A stretch of 64,000 nucleotides of DNA from Pseudoxanthomonas sp. SL93 (GCF_026625825.1 NZ_CP113065.1:806001-870000), one strand, 5' to 3'; shown: positions 17,105 to 27,700, counted from the first letter of the stretch. Notes: generated from the letters alone by a model not told the origin. Numbers and translations are program-made.

Positions 17105-18721
17105 GTGACGAAAGCCGCCGACCTGATCGCCGCGCTGCTGCCGCGCAAGGCAGCGCCCATGCTGGAACGCCACACCGGCCTGCCTTATGGCTGGGGCCTG
17201 TGGATGCGGGCATTGCCGGCGCGGCTGGGCGTGGTCACGCGCGAGAAGGCCGATGCGGTGATCCTGCTGCTGGCGCAGCGCCCGCCGCGTCCCGCCGATC
17301 CGGTGGCCCCGGTGCTCAGTCGGGTGCAGGCCTGGCGGTCGTTGTTCTACCAGGGCTGGGAGCCGCCGCCCCGCGAAGAGCGGGGCCTGCGCTGGTTCGC
17401 CGGCTTCAGCAGCACGCTGCTGCACGTCGGCTTCTTCCTCTTCCTGTTGTGGGTGGCGCTGGTACAGGTGCCGCCACCGCCGACCGACGCCGGTGACAGC
17501 AGCCGCGTGCGGCTGGAGATCGTGGGCGACGGCACGCCGGAAGAAATGGGCGGCGGTCCGCCTGCCGCGGAGCCCACGCCGCAGACCGCTCAGTCGTCGC
17601 CCTCGCCGGAAAGCGGCGGCGCGCCTGCTCCGCGTTCCGCGCCGCAGCCCGATGTCAGTACGCCCACGCTGAGCGCCGAGATCCCGGAGCTGACTCCGCG
17701 CGACGTGCCGGAACCAACGATCGCATCGCAACCATTGCAGGTGACCGAAGTACCCGAGCCCACCCGGGCCTTCGTGCTCCCGCCACCGACGCCCCGCGTT
17801 CCGGACGTGGTGGCGCCAGCGGTGCGGGAGGCCGGCGTGCCCACCCGCGAGATCCCCACGCCCGTGCAGGCCCCGCCGGTCAGGCGCGACCTGCCGCCCC
17901 GTCCGGTCGACGTCCCTCAGGTCGCAACCCGGGAGGCCGAGATCCGCGAGCGCGAAGTGCTGGCGCCTGCGCCCCAGGTGCGCGAAGTGCAGGTCCCGCG
18001 CCGGGAGATCGCCCCGCGCCCGATCGCCGCACCGGAAGCCACCGTCCGCCAAGCCGAAGTGCGTGCGCCCGCGCCGCGACCGGCTGCACCTGCACCCGCG
18101 CCGTCACCTGCGCCCCAGGGCGCCACGGCCAGCACGCCCTCGCGGGCGCCTTCACCGTCGGCGGGCACACCCGCGACACGCGGAAGCCAGCCCGGCGCCA
18201 CGGCATCCGGCCCCGCGGCGGCCAACCGGCCCGGAGGCTGGGCAACGCCGCAGCGGGGCGATGACTGGGGTGCTTCCAACCGGAACGTCGCAGGCGACAG
18301 CGGCGCGGACGGCGGCCAGAAACCCGGCCTCTACAACGCCGATGGCAGCCTGCGGGTGCCGGACGGCGCGGGTACCGCGACGGCTGACCGGGGCGCCCCC
18401 GGCGGCGAGAACGATGCGTGGACGCGTGAGCGGCTGGAGCAGTCCGGCACCTGGTTGCAGCGGCCTCCGTACGACTACGAGCCCACCAGTCTCGACAAGT
18501 ACTGGGTGCCCAGCGAATCGCTGCTGGCGGAATGGGTGCGGCGCAATGTGCGCGAGATGGAGATCTCCATTCCCGGCACCAACCTCAAGCTGAAGTGCAA
18601 GATTTCCGTGCTGCAGCTTGGCGGCGGTTGCGGTCTTGGCAGCCTGTTCCCGGATCCGCCGGTCGCGCGCCCGCCGCCCGAGATTCCGGTCAAGCGCACG
18701 CCGATTCCCACCGACAGTTGA
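17105..18721 (+). CDS. Pro-rich repetitive transmembrane protein of unknown function
   Basis: 538 residues from GTG 17105 (ATG 17159 is an alternative). A cytoplasmic N-terminal part of about 100 residues (LPYGWGLWMRALPARLG) precedes one membrane helix (about 107-122, LLHVGFFLFLLWVALVQV). A long Pro/Ala/Glu/Arg-rich periplasmic region follows (about 125-430) with degenerate repeats of the form VREAEV/PxREIxxPxP. The final domain (about 445-538) is folded: YDYEPTSLDKYWVPSESLLAEW, ISIPGTNLKLKC, and a hydrophobic Gly/Cys segment QLGGGCGLGSLFPDPP. The plan recalls TonB or TolA but no known C-terminal domain is present. Such genes are labelled 'transmembrane repetitive protein' in xanthomonads. 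It lies directly behind nfuA. Confidence 0.75.
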   Translation: MTKAADLIAALLPRKAAPMLERHTGLPYGWGLWMRALPARLGVVTREKADAVILLLAQRPPRPADPVAPVLSRVQAWRSLFYQGWEPPPREERGLRWFAGFSSTLLHVGFFLFLLWVALVQVPPPPTDAGDSSRVRLEIVGDGTPEEMGGGPPAAEPTPQTAQSSPSPESGGAPAPRSAPQPDVSTPTLSAEIPELTPRDVPEPTIASQPLQVTEVPEPTRAFVLPPPTPRVPDVVAPAVREAGVPTREIPTPVQAPPVRRDLPPRPVDVPQVATREAEIREREVLAPAPQVREVQVPRREIAPRPIAAPEATVRQAEVRAPAPRPAAPAPAPSPAPQGATASTPSRAPSPSAGTPATRGSQPGATASGPAAANRPGGWATPQRGDDWGASNRNVAGDSGADGGQKPGLYNADGSLRVPDGAGTATADRGAPGGENDAWTRERLEQSGTWLQRPPYDYEPTSLDKYWVPSESLLAEWVRRNVREMEISIPGTNLKLKCKISVLQLGGGCGLGSLFPDPPVARPPPEIPVKRTPIPTDS

Positions 18722-18813
18722 GGGCCGCGGATGGTGGGGGGTACGTCGCGAACGGGCACCGCGATCTGCCAGCGCGACTAGTGTCGCCTTGCACATGTCC
18801 TGCCCCAAAAGAA

Positions 18814-18835
18814 AACGGAGCCTTGCGGCTCCGTT
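18814..18835. terminator. Bidirectional terminator between convergent genes
   Basis: AACGGAGCC (18814-18822), loop TTGC, GGCTCCGTT (18827-18835). On the minus strand it is followed by TTCTTTTGGG; on the plus strand by TCTGCTTTC. It lies 30 bases past the minus-strand cytochrome stop and about 90 bases past the Pro-rich protein stop. Confidence 0.75.
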
Positions 18836-18865
18836 TCTGCTTTCGCGACGAGGGGCGAAGGCTGA

Positions 18866-19321
18866 CTAGTGGACGCCGTGCAGGTCGCGCAGCTGCGAGG
18901 GACGCGAACCGAAATACGCTGCCAGGTCCGAGATGTCCTGGTCGCTGAGGTCCGCGGCCTGCGGGGTCATCAGCGCGTGCTGGCGGTCACCCGAACGGTA
19001 GGCCTGCAGCGCATGCGCCAGATAGTCGGCGTACTGGCCGCCCAGCTTGGGGTAGACGTCGTCGATCGGCGCATTGCCTTCGGCGCCGTGGCAGTCCACG
19101 CAGCTCTGGCCAGTGGCCTTGCCCTTGGCCTTGGCCAGTTCCTCGCCCTTGGCAATGTGGCCCTTGGGCAGGCCGGCGGACGAACTGGAGCCGTGCTCAC
19201 CGCTGGCGTGGCCAGGGTTCTCGGCTGCGGCCTCGGAAGTCTCCTTGTTGGAGCATGCCACCAGGGCGAGGGCAGCGAGCAGGGCGATGGCTAGACGCTG
19301 GGCGTGCTTGGCGTTGGGCAT
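18866..19321 (-). CDS. Monohaem c-type cytochrome, lipoprotein
   Basis: 151 residues. The lipobox ALVACS gives Cys23, so the protein is anchored to a membrane by lipid. A Ser/Gly/His-rich linker leads to a single haem site, CVDCH at 74-78, and an axial Met in HALMTPQ about 60 residues on. The GGQYADYLAHALQAYRSGDR helix is the hallmark of cytochrome c4/c553-like domains. It lies 7 bases downstream of a paralogous cytochrome gene and is surely co-transcribed with it. Together they resemble the two halves of dihaem cytochrome c4, an electron donor to terminal oxidases. Confidence 0.9.
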   Translation of the reverse strand: MPNAKHAQRLAIALLAALALVACSNKETSEAAAENPGHASGEHGSSSSAGLPKGHIAKGEELAKAKGKATGQSCVDCHGAEGNAPIDDVYPKLGGQYADYLAHALQAYRSGDRQHALMTPQAADLSDQDISDLAAYFGSRPSQLRDLHGVH

Positions 19322-19328
19322 GGTGGGA

Positions 19329-19736
19329 TTACTTGACCGTAGAAAGGAATGCGGCGATGTCGGCGATGTCCTGGTCGGAGAAGCTTTCCGACTGGGCCTG
19401 CATCGTGGGGTGCTTGCGGTTGCCGTTGCGGTACTCGGTCAGCGCGTTGGCCAGATAGTCGGCCGACTGCCCGCCGATGCGCGGCACGTGGAAGTTGGGG
19501 TAGGCATTCTTGTACCCGGTGATGCCGTGGCAGCCCTGGCAGGTATAGGTCAGGGTACGGCCGGTCTCGGCGTTGCCGACCAGCGGCTTGGCGGCGGCCG
19601 GAGCGGCTGCGGCGGGCGCAGCGGCTTCGGTCGGGGCCGGCGCGACGGCCGACGGGGTTTCCTGTTGTGCAGTCAGGGCAGCCAGGGGAAGGGCGGCCAA
19701 GGCAAGGCAAGCGGCGAGCGGCAGCGGTCGCATCAT
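19329..19736 (-). CDS. Monohaem c-type cytochrome, periplasmic
   Basis: 135 residues with a cleavable signal peptide (LPLAACLALAALPLAALTA), an Ala/Pro linker and one haem site, CQGCH at 66-70. The later IGGQSADYLANALTEYRNGNRKHPTM matches the neighbour at 18866 closely and supplies the axial Met. Start is one of two adjacent ATGs (19736 or 19733), with little Shine-Dalgarno. First gene of the two-cytochrome unit; a possible -10 TATACT sits at 19804-19799. A split cytochrome c4 is the likely origin. Confidence 0.9.
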   Translation of the reverse strand: MMRPLPLAACLALAALPLAALTAQQETPSAVAPAPTEAAAPAAAAPAAAKPLVGNAETGRTLTYTCQGCHGITGYKNAYPNFHVPRIGGQSADYLANALTEYRNGNRKHPTMQAQSESFSDQDIADIAAFLSTVK

Positions 19737-20126
19737 GTCGTAATCCGGGACTCTCAAGTTGCGCGCGCCACGTACCACCGCAGCGCTTGGCTTTCGCAAG
19801 TATAGCGTGCGAGTCACACGGGCCGCCATCCGCCGGACGGCGCGCCGCTGGCGTGGGCATGGCATAGGCTGCAACGGAACAGCTGCGTCGTGTGTTTCGG
19901 CATGGGCGTGCCATGTCCGGTACGCCTGTCGTTGGCCGACACGCAGACACGCAACCCTTGGCGACGGGCATGCATCCCAACCCGATGTCCATCGCGGGCG
20001 GGTATGCCAGCGGGCACGTAGCACCCCGCACGACGCAAGTCACCATGACCTTCGGCGCATGGAAGTCGTTCATGGGTGATATACCTTCGTACAACACCTA
20101 AACAACACCACCACGGTCCCACCCTC
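19737..20126. other. Divergent promoter region, cytochromes versus RND operon
   Basis: 390 bases with no convincing gene. Near the left end is a possible cytochrome -10 (TATACT on minus, 19804-19799). At 20078-20085 GATATACC on the plus strand could be a -10 for the RND operon, followed by CTTCGTACAACACC. No repressor-type palindrome stands out, and no TetR/MarR repressor gene lies next to the operon. Confidence 0.4.
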
Positions 20127-21269
20127 ATGTCTCGACCTGTCCAACATCCCGGCCGTCCCTACCTGCGCCTGGCGCTGGTGCCCGTCCTCTGCGGTCTCCT
20201 GGTCCTGACGGCCTGCAAGGGCGGTGGCCCCGCCGCCGAAGCCCAGGCCAAGAACGGCGAGGCCCCCAAGGAGCCCGATGCCGTCCCGGTCGAGGTGGTC
20301 AAGGCCAGCCGCCGCCCGGTGGCCGCCAGCTACAGCGGCACGGCCGCGCTGGAAGCGCTGGGCGAGTCGCAGGTGGTCGCCAAGACCTCCGGCGTCGCGC
20401 TGGCAGTGATGGTGGAGGAGGGCCAGGTGGTCCGCGCCGGCCAGGCGCTGGTCCGGCTGGACCCGGACCGCCTGCGCCTGCAGGTGGCCCAGGCCGAAGC
20501 GCAGATGCGCAAGCTGGAGAACAACTACCGTCGTGCGCAGCAGCTGGTGGGCCAGCAGATGATCAGCGCCAACGACGTCGACCAGATCAAGTACGACCTG
20601 GACAACGCCCGCGCCATGTATCGCATGGCGGCGCTCGAACTGTCCTACACCACGGTGACCGCGCCGATTTCCGGCGTGGTGGCCTCGCGCTCCATCAAGA
20701 CCGGCAACTTCGTGCAGATCAACACGCCGATCATCCGCATCGTCGACGAATCGCGCCTGGAAGCGACCTTGAACGTCTCCGAACGCGAGCTCTCCAAGTT
20801 GAAGGCGGGCCTGCCGGTGGCGCTGGCCGTCGACGCGATGCCGGGCAAGGTGTTCCAGGGTACGGTGGACCGCATTTCGCCGGTCGTCGATTCTGGCAGC
20901 GGTACGTTCCGCGTGGTCTGCTCGTTCGGCAGTGACGGCGTGCTGCAGCCCGGCATGTTCGGCCGCATCAAGATCGACTACGACCAGCGCGCCGATGCGC
21001 TGGTGGTACCGCGCGTCGCGCTGCTCGACGACGGCGACCCGGCCGTGTTCGCGGTGCGCGGCGGCAAGGCCGCGCGCGTGCCGGTGAAGATCGGTTACGT
21101 GGATGGCGAATGGATCGAGGTGCGCGAAGGCCTGAAGCCCGGCGACCAGGTGGTCACCGCCGGCAAGGTGGCGCTGCGTGAGGGCAGTGCGGTGCAGGTG
21201 ATCGGCGCCGAGCCCGCCAAGGTGGCCGCCAAGGCCGAGAACGCCAAGACTGTCGGAACCAAGCAATGA
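20127..21269 (+). CDS. RND efflux periplasmic adaptor, lipoprotein
   Basis: 380 residues. The lipobox LVLTACKG gives Cys30. The adaptor order is clear: beta-barrel entry and lipoyl half-motif (VVAKTSGVALAVMVEEGQVV), alpha-hairpin (QVAQAEAQMRKLENNYRRAQQL), second lipoyl half (TTVTAPISGVVASRS), then barrel and membrane-proximal domains (VVPRVALLDDG). It bridges the inner-membrane pump and a TolC-like channel. ATG 20127 is chosen because it gives a normal lipoprotein signal; an in-frame GTG exists at 20076. Its stop overlaps the first permease (ATGA). No outer-membrane channel gene follows, so it must borrow one. Confidence 0.92.
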   Translation: MSRPVQHPGRPYLRLALVPVLCGLLVLTACKGGGPAAEAQAKNGEAPKEPDAVPVEVVKASRRPVAASYSGTAALEALGESQVVAKTSGVALAVMVEEGQVVRAGQALVRLDPDRLRLQVAQAEAQMRKLENNYRRAQQLVGQQMISANDVDQIKYDLDNARAMYRMAALELSYTTVTAPISGVVASRSIKTGNFVQINTPIIRIVDESRLEATLNVSERELSKLKAGLPVALAVDAMPGKVFQGTVDRISPVVDSGSGTFRVVCSFGSDGVLQPGMFGRIKIDYDQRADALVVPRVALLDDGDPAVFAVRGGKAARVPVKIGYVDGEWIEVREGLKPGDQVVTAGKVALREGSAVQVIGAEPAKVAAKAENAKTVGTKQ

Positions 21270-24200
21270 GCGCGCCCGGCCACGTTCCCGGGGAGCACGA
21301 GCCCCACGCGGCGGGCGGCGATGGCAGCATGGGTGGCGGACTGGTCGAGTTCTCCACCCGCCGCCGCGTCACCGTGGCGATGTTCTGGATCACGATGTTC
21401 CTGTTCGGCGTGATCGCGCTGTTCTCGCTGAAGGTCAACCTGCTGCCCGACCTGAGCTATCCCACCCTGACCGTGCGCACCGAGTACACCGGTGCCGCGC
21501 CCTCCGAAATCGAGACCCTGATCAGCGAGCCGGTGGAAGAAGCCGTCGGCGTGGTCAAGAACCTGCGCAAGCTGAAGTCGGTCTCGCGTACCGGCCAGAG
21601 CGACGTGGTGCTGGAGTTCGCCTGGGGCACGGACATGGACCAGGCCAGCCTGGAAGTCCGCGACAAGATGGAAGTGCTGCAGTTGCCGCTGGAAGCCAAG
21701 GCACCCGTGCTGCTGCGTTTCAATCCGTCGACCGAGCCGATACTGCGCCTGGCCCTGGCCAACAAGCAGGAGCCGAAGAACGACGCGGACGCCGTGCGCC
21801 TGCTCACCGAGCTGCGCCGTTACGCCGATGACGACCTGAAGAAGAAGCTCGAGCCCGTCGACGGCGTGGCGGCGGTCAAGGTCGGCGGTGGTCTCGAGGA
21901 CGAAATCCAGGTCGACATCGACCAGCAGAAACTCGCCCAGCTGAATCTGCCGATCGATACCGTCATCCAGCGCCTGCAGCAGGAGAACATCAACATCTCC
22001 GGCGGCCGGCTGGAAGAAGGTTCGCAGCGCTACCTGGTGCGCACCGTCAACCAGTTCGCGACGGTCAACGAAATCCGCGAAATGCTGGTCACCACGCAGA
22101 GCGGTGGCGACAACGCCGCGGCGTCCGCGGCAGCGCAGATGGCCGCCATCGCGGCCTCGACCGGCTCGGCCGAAGCGATGGCCGCGGCCGCTTCCGTGCA
22201 GAGCGCATCGTCGGGCGGCAGTTCGACGGTCGCCGGCGGCATGCCGGTCCGCCTGAAGGACGTCGCCGACGTGCGCCAGGGCTTCAAGGAACGCGAGGCG
22301 ATCATCCGCCTCGGCGGCCGCGAAGCCGTCGAGCTGGCGATCTACAAGGAAGGCGACGCCAATACGGTGGCCACGGCCCAGGCGCTGAAGGCCAAGCTGG
22401 AACAGATCAAGAACCAGACCCCACCGGATGTCGAACTGACCATCATCGACGACCAGTCGCTGTTCATCGAACACGCCATCTGGGACGTGCAGAAGGACGC
22501 GATGATCGGCGGCGTGCTGGCGATCCTGATCATCTTCCTGTTCCTGCGCGATGGCTGGAGCACGTTCGTGATCAGCCTGTCGCTGCCGGTCTCCATCATC
22601 ACCACGTTCTTCTTCATGGGCGAGCTGGACCTGAGCCTCAACGTGATGTCGCTCGGCGGCCTGGCGTTGGCGACGGGCCTGGTGGTCGACGACTCCATCG
22701 TGGTGCTGGAGAGCATCGCCAAGGCACGAGAGCGTGGCCTGGGCATCCTCGAAGCGGCGATGGTCGGTACCCGAGAAGTCAGCATGGCGGTGGTGGCGTC
22801 CACGCTGACCACGATCGCCGTGTTCCTGCCGCTGGTGTTCGTGCAGGGCATCGCCGGCCAGCTGTTCCGCGACCAGGCGTTGACGGTGGCGATCGCCATC
22901 GGCATTTCGCTGGTGGTGTCGATGACGCTGATCCCGATGCTGAGTTCGCTGAAGGGTCGTCCGCCGCTGGCATTCCCGGATGAACCGGCACATCCGCAGT
23001 GGCGCCCCGATTCGCGCTGGCAGAAGCCGCTGGCGACCACGGGTCGTGGCGTGGGCGCGGCCGTGCGTGGATTCTTCTTCGGCATCGCATGGCTGGTGGT
23101 GCGCGCCTGGCGCGGGCTGGCCGCCGTGGTGGGTCCGGTGATGCGCAAGCTCAGTGATCTGGCGATGGCACCGTACAACCGCGCCGAAGCCGGCTACATG
23201 CGCCTGCTGCCCGCGTCGCTGCGCCGCCCCTGGCTGGTGCTGGGCTTCGCCGCCGCCGCGTTCGTGGGTTCGATGCTGCTGGTGCCGTTGCTGGGTGCGG
23301 ACCTGATCCCGCAGCTGGCCCAGGACCGTTTCGAGATGACGGTGAAACTGCCGCCGGGCACGCCGCTGGCGCGCACCGATGCCGTGGTCCGCGACCTGCA
23401 GCTCAAGCACGCCAAGGATGAAGGCATCCATGCCCTGTACGGCGTGAGCGGCAGCGGTACCCGTCTTGATGCCAATCCCACGGAAAGCGGCGAGAACATC
23501 GGCAAGCTGTCCGTGGTGATGGCCGGTGGCGGCAGTGAAGAGGTCGAAACCCGCGAAACCGAGGCCCTGCGTGCGTCGATGAAGGACCATCCCGGTGCCC
23601 AGGTCGATTTCAGCCGTCCGGAGCTGCTCAGCTTCTCCGCCCCGCTGGAAGTCGAACTGCGTGGCCAGGACCTGGCCGGCATCGAACAGGCAGGCCAGAA
23701 GCTCGCCGCGCTGCTGCGTGCGAATCCGCACTACGCCGACGTCAAGTCGACGGTGGAGCAGGGCTTCCCGGAAATCCAGATCCGCTTCGACCAGGAACGC
23801 GCCGGTGCGCTGGGCCTGACCACGCGCCAGATCGCCGACGTGGTGGTCAAGAAGGTGCGCGGCGAAGTGGCGACGCGCTACAGCTTCCGTGACCGCAAGA
23901 TCGACGTGCTGGTGCGTGCCCGCGAGACCGATCGCGCTTCGCTGGAAAGCATCCGCCAGCTGATCGTCAATCCGGGCAGCGCACGTCCGGTGACGCTGTC
24001 GGCGGTGGCCGATGTCGTCGCCACCACCGGCCCCAGCGAAATCCACCGCGCCGACCAGGTGCGCGTGGCCATCGTCTCGGCCAACCTGCGCGACATCGAC
24101 CTGGGTGGCGCGGTGCAGGAAGTCGAGAAGATGGTGTCCGAGAATCCACTGGGCGCCGGCGTCGGCATGCACATCGGTGGACAGGGCGAAGAGCTGGCCG

Positions 24201-24775
24201 AATCGGTCAACTCGCTGATGTTCGCGTTCGGCCTGGCGATCTTCCTGGTCTACCTGGTGATGGCGTCGCAGTTCGAGTCCCTGCTGCATCCCTTCGTCAT
24301 CCTGTTCACCATTCCGCTGGCCCTGGTCGGTGCGGTGGGCGCCCTGTTCCTGACCGGTTCGGCGGTGTCGGTGGTGGTATTCATCGGCCTGATCCTGCTC
24401 GTGGGCCTGGTGACCAAGAACGCCATCATCCTGATCGACAAGGTCAACCAGCTGCGCGAGGCCGGCGTGTCCAAGCGCGAGGCGCTGGTCGAGGGTGCCC
24501 GTTCGCGACTGCGGCCGATCATCATGACGACCTTGTGCACGCTGTTCGGCTTCCTGCCGTTGGCGATCGCGATGGGCGAGGGTGCCGAAGTGCGTTCGCC
24601 GATGGCGATCACCGTGATCGGCGGCCTGCTGGTCTCGACCCTGCTGACGCTGCTGGTCATCCCGGTCGTCTACGACCTGCTGGACCGCCGCGCAGACGAG
24701 TACTACCTGGAGCGCGGACGCCGCGCCCGCAAGGGTGCGGCACTGCCACCGGTCGGGGAGGGCGAACCCGCATGA
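21266..24775 (+). CDS. RND efflux permease (first of pair)
   Basis: 1169 residues, larger than AcrB (1049). It has twelve helices in two halves. The proton relay is intact: Asp475-Asp476 in LVVDDSIVV (helix 4) and Lys1051 in LVTKNAIIL (helix 10). Two insertions explain the extra length. One is an Ala/Ser-rich low-complexity loop at about 275-325 in the porter domain; the other is a segment at about 565-640 between helices 6 and 7 that includes an extra hydrophobic stretch (GFFFGIAWLVVRAW). Substrate class is uncertain: hydrophobic drugs are likelier than metals because the CusA Met cluster is not evident. Coupled by ATGA overlaps to both neighbours. Confidence 0.92.
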   Translation: MSAPGHVPGEHEPHAAGGDGSMGGGLVEFSTRRRVTVAMFWITMFLFGVIALFSLKVNLLPDLSYPTLTVRTEYTGAAPSEIETLISEPVEEAVGVVKNLRKLKSVSRTGQSDVVLEFAWGTDMDQASLEVRDKMEVLQLPLEAKAPVLLRFNPSTEPILRLALANKQEPKNDADAVRLLTELRRYADDDLKKKLEPVDGVAAVKVGGGLEDEIQVDIDQQKLAQLNLPIDTVIQRLQQENINISGGRLEEGSQRYLVRTVNQFATVNEIREMLVTTQSGGDNAAASAAAQMAAIAASTGSAEAMAAAASVQSASSGGSSTVAGGMPVRLKDVADVRQGFKEREAIIRLGGREAVELAIYKEGDANTVATAQALKAKLEQIKNQTPPDVELTIIDDQSLFIEHAIWDVQKDAMIGGVLAILIIFLFLRDGWSTFVISLSLPVSIITTFFFMGELDLSLNVMSLGGLALATGLVVDDSIVVLESIAKARERGLGILEAAMVGTREVSMAVVASTLTTIAVFLPLVFVQGIAGQLFRDQALTVAIAIGISLVVSMTLIPMLSSLKGRPPLAFPDEPAHPQWRPDSRWQKPLATTGRGVGAAVRGFFFGIAWLVVRAWRGLAAVVGPVMRKLSDLAMAPYNRAEAGYMRLLPASLRRPWLVLGFAAAAFVGSMLLVPLLGADLIPQLAQDRFEMTVKLPPGTPLARTDAVVRDLQLKHAKDEGIHALYGVSGSGTRLDANPTESGENIGKLSVVMAGGGSEEVETRETEALRASMKDHPGAQVDFSRPELLSFSAPLEVELRGQDLAGIEQAGQKLAALLRANPHYADVKSTVEQGFPEIQIRFDQERAGALGLTTRQIADVVVKKVRGEVATRYSFRDRKIDVLVRARETDRASLESIRQLIVNPGSARPVTLSAVADVVATTGPSEIHRADQVRVAIVSANLRDIDLGGAVQEVEKMVSENPLGAGVGMHIGGQGEELAESVNSLMFAFGLAIFLVYLVMASQFESLLHPFVILFTIPLALVGAVGALFLTGSAVSVVVFIGLILLVGLVTKNAIILIDKVNQLREAGVSKREALVEGARSRLRPIIMTTLCTLFGFLPLAIAMGEGAEVRSPMAITVIGGLLVSTLLTLLVIPVVYDLLDRRADEYYLERGRRARKGAALPPVGEGEPA

Positions 24776-27700
24776 GCGTCGCGGAGTTCAGCATCAAGCG
24801 GCCCGTGACGGCGGTGATGTTCTTCATCTCGCTGTTCGTGATCGGCCTGATCGCCGCCATCCGGCTGCCGCTGGAGGCCTTTCCGGAGGTCTCGCCGCCT
24901 TTCATCTTCGTGTCGCTGCCGTACACCGGCTCGACACCGGAGGAGGTGGAGCGCACGGTGCTGCGGCCGGCCGAGGAAGCGTTGTCGACCATGGCCGGCA
25001 TCAAGCGGATGGAGTCCAACGCGAAAGCGGACGGCGCCCAGATCTTCATCCAGTTCTCCGACTGGGATCGCGATGTCGCCATCGCCGCGTCCGAGGCGCG
25101 CGAGCGCCTCGACGCGATCCGCGACGACCTGCCCGACGATCTGCAGCGCTACTTCGTCTTCAAGTTCTCCACCACCGATCAACCGGTGCTGCGGGTACGC
25201 CTGGCCAGCAAGACCGACCTGACCGGTGCGTACGACATGATCGAGCGCGAGTTCAAGCGCCGCATCGAACGCATCCCGGGCGTGGCGCGCGTGGAGGTGT
25301 CGGGCGCGCCGCCGAACGAAGTGGAAATCGCGATCAACCAGGATCGCCTGACCGCGCACAACCTGAGCCTCAATGACCTGACGACACGGCTGCAGGCGGT
25401 CAATTTCTCCATCTCCGCCGGTGTCATCAGCGACGGCCCGCAGCGCCTGCGCGTGCAGCCCGTCGGCGAACTGACCGACCTGCAGCAGCTGCGTGACCTG
25501 GTCATCGGGTCCGGCAACGTGCGGCTCGGCGACATCGCCGACGTCCGCCTGAAGCCTGCGCGGATGGACTACGGCCGGCGCCTGGACGGCCAGCCCGCCG
25601 TCGGCCTGGACATCTTCAAGGAACGCAACGCCAACCTGGTCGATGTCTCCAGCAAGGCGCTGGCCGAGGTCGAGTCGATCCGCGCCCAGCCCGAGATGAG
25701 CGACATCCAGGTCAAGATCATCGAGAACCAGGGCGACAACGTCACCTCGTCATTGCTTGAACTGGCGGAGGCCGGCGCGATCGGCCTGGTCCTGTCGATC
25801 GTGGTGCTGTGGTTCTTCCTGCGCCACTGGCCGTCGGTGTCGATGGTGACGCTGGCGATTCCGATCTGCTTCGTGATGACGCTGGGCTTCATGTACTTCG
25901 CCGGCGTGACGCTCAACATCCTGTCGATGATGGGCCTGCTGCTGGCCATCGGCATGCTGGTGGACAACGCCGTCGTCGTGGTCGAGAGCATCTACCAGGA
26001 ACGCGAGAAGTATCCGGACAACCCCACCTGGGCCTCGATCGTCGGCACCCGCCACGTGGCGATCGCGCTGTCGGCGGGCACGCTGTGCCACTGCATCGTG
26101 TTCGTGCCCAACCTGTTCGGCGAGCGCAACTTCCTGAGCATCTACTTGGGCCAGATCGCGATCACCATTTCGGTGTCGCTGCTGGCCTCGTGGCTGGTCG
26201 CGGTCAGCCTGATCCCGATGATCTCGGCCCGGTTGAAGACTCCCCCCCAGGTGCGCAGCGAGACCGGCATCATCCCGCGCATGCAGAAGCGCTACGCAGG
26301 GTTCCTGCGCTGGACGCTGGAACACCGCGGCTGGAGCGTGCTGGGCATCCTGCTCATCATCGTGGTCAGCTTCGTGCCCATGAAGATGACCAAGTTCGAC
26401 ATGTTCGGCAACGACGGCGGTGGCGAGGCGGAGCTGTACTACCAGTGGAAGGGCGCCTACACCAAGGAGCAGATGTCGGCCGAGATCCTCAAGGTCGAAC
26501 AGTTCCTCGACGCCAACCGCAAGAAGTACCGCATCAGCCAGATCTATTCGTACTTCAGCGAACAGGGTTGGGGGGGGACGCAGATCAAGTTCGATACCGA
26601 GAAGGCCAGCGAGACCAAGCCGATCGTCGAACAGTTGCGCAAGGACCTGCCGAAGTCGGCCCGCGCCAACATCGGCATCGGCGGCGACGGCGGCAACCAG
26701 GGCGGCGGCGGCCAGCCCGGCCAGAGCGTGTCGTTCCAGCTGGTCGGCGACTCGACCCAGACCCTGGCGGAAATCGCGGACGACCTGATTCCCATCCTCG
26801 CCAAGCGCAAGGAACTGCGTGACGTGCGCGTGGATGTCGGCGACCAGAACAGCGAGTTGAACGTGCGCGTCGACCGCGAGCGCGCCGCGGCCTTCGGCTT
26901 CACCTCCCAGCAGGTGGCCAGCTTCGTGGGCCTGGCCCTGCGTGGCGCACCGTTGCGCGAGTTCCGCCGTGGCGAGACCGAGGTGCCGGTGTGGGTGCGT
27001 TTCGCGGGCGCCGAAGACTACGGCACCGAAGACCTGGCCGGTTTCATGGTGCGTTCGCCGGATGGCCGCACGGTGCCGCTGTTGAGCCTGGTCGACGTGG
27101 GCATCACGCCTTCCGCCACGCAGATCCAGCGCACCAACCGCCAGACGACGCTGACCGTGCAGGCCAACCTGGCCGAGAAGGTCACCGTGCCGGACGCGCG
27201 CAAGGCCATGGAAGAGGCGCTGGAGGGCATGTCGTTCCCGGCGGGCTACAGCTATTCGTTCGACGGCAGCGCCTTCCAGGAAGACGACGAGGCGATGGGG
27301 CAGATGATGTTCAACCTGCTGATCGCGCTGGTGATGATCTACATCGTCATGGCCGCGGTGTTCGAGTCGCTGCTGTTCCCGGCGGCCATCATGAGCGGCG
27401 TGCTGTTCTCGGTGTTCGGTGTGTTCTGGCTGTTCGCGCTGACGGGCACCACGTTCGGCATCATGTCCTTCATCGGCATCCTGGTGCTGATGGGCGTGGT
27501 GGTGAACAACGGCATCGTGATGGTCGAACACATCAACAACCTGCGGCGACGCGGCATGTCGCGCACGGACGCACTGGTGGAAGGCAGTCGCGAGCGCCTG
27601 CGTCCCATCCTGATGACGATGGGCACGGCGATCCTGGCGATGGTGCCCATCGCGATGGCGAACACCCAGATGGCCGGCGACGGTCCGGCCTACGCGCCGA

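Noticed and set aside
21095..24289. 1064-codon minus-strand frame opposite the first RND permease
   Set aside because: Composition (His/Arg/Gln-rich) and lack of domains mark it as an antisense artefact of the permease gene.
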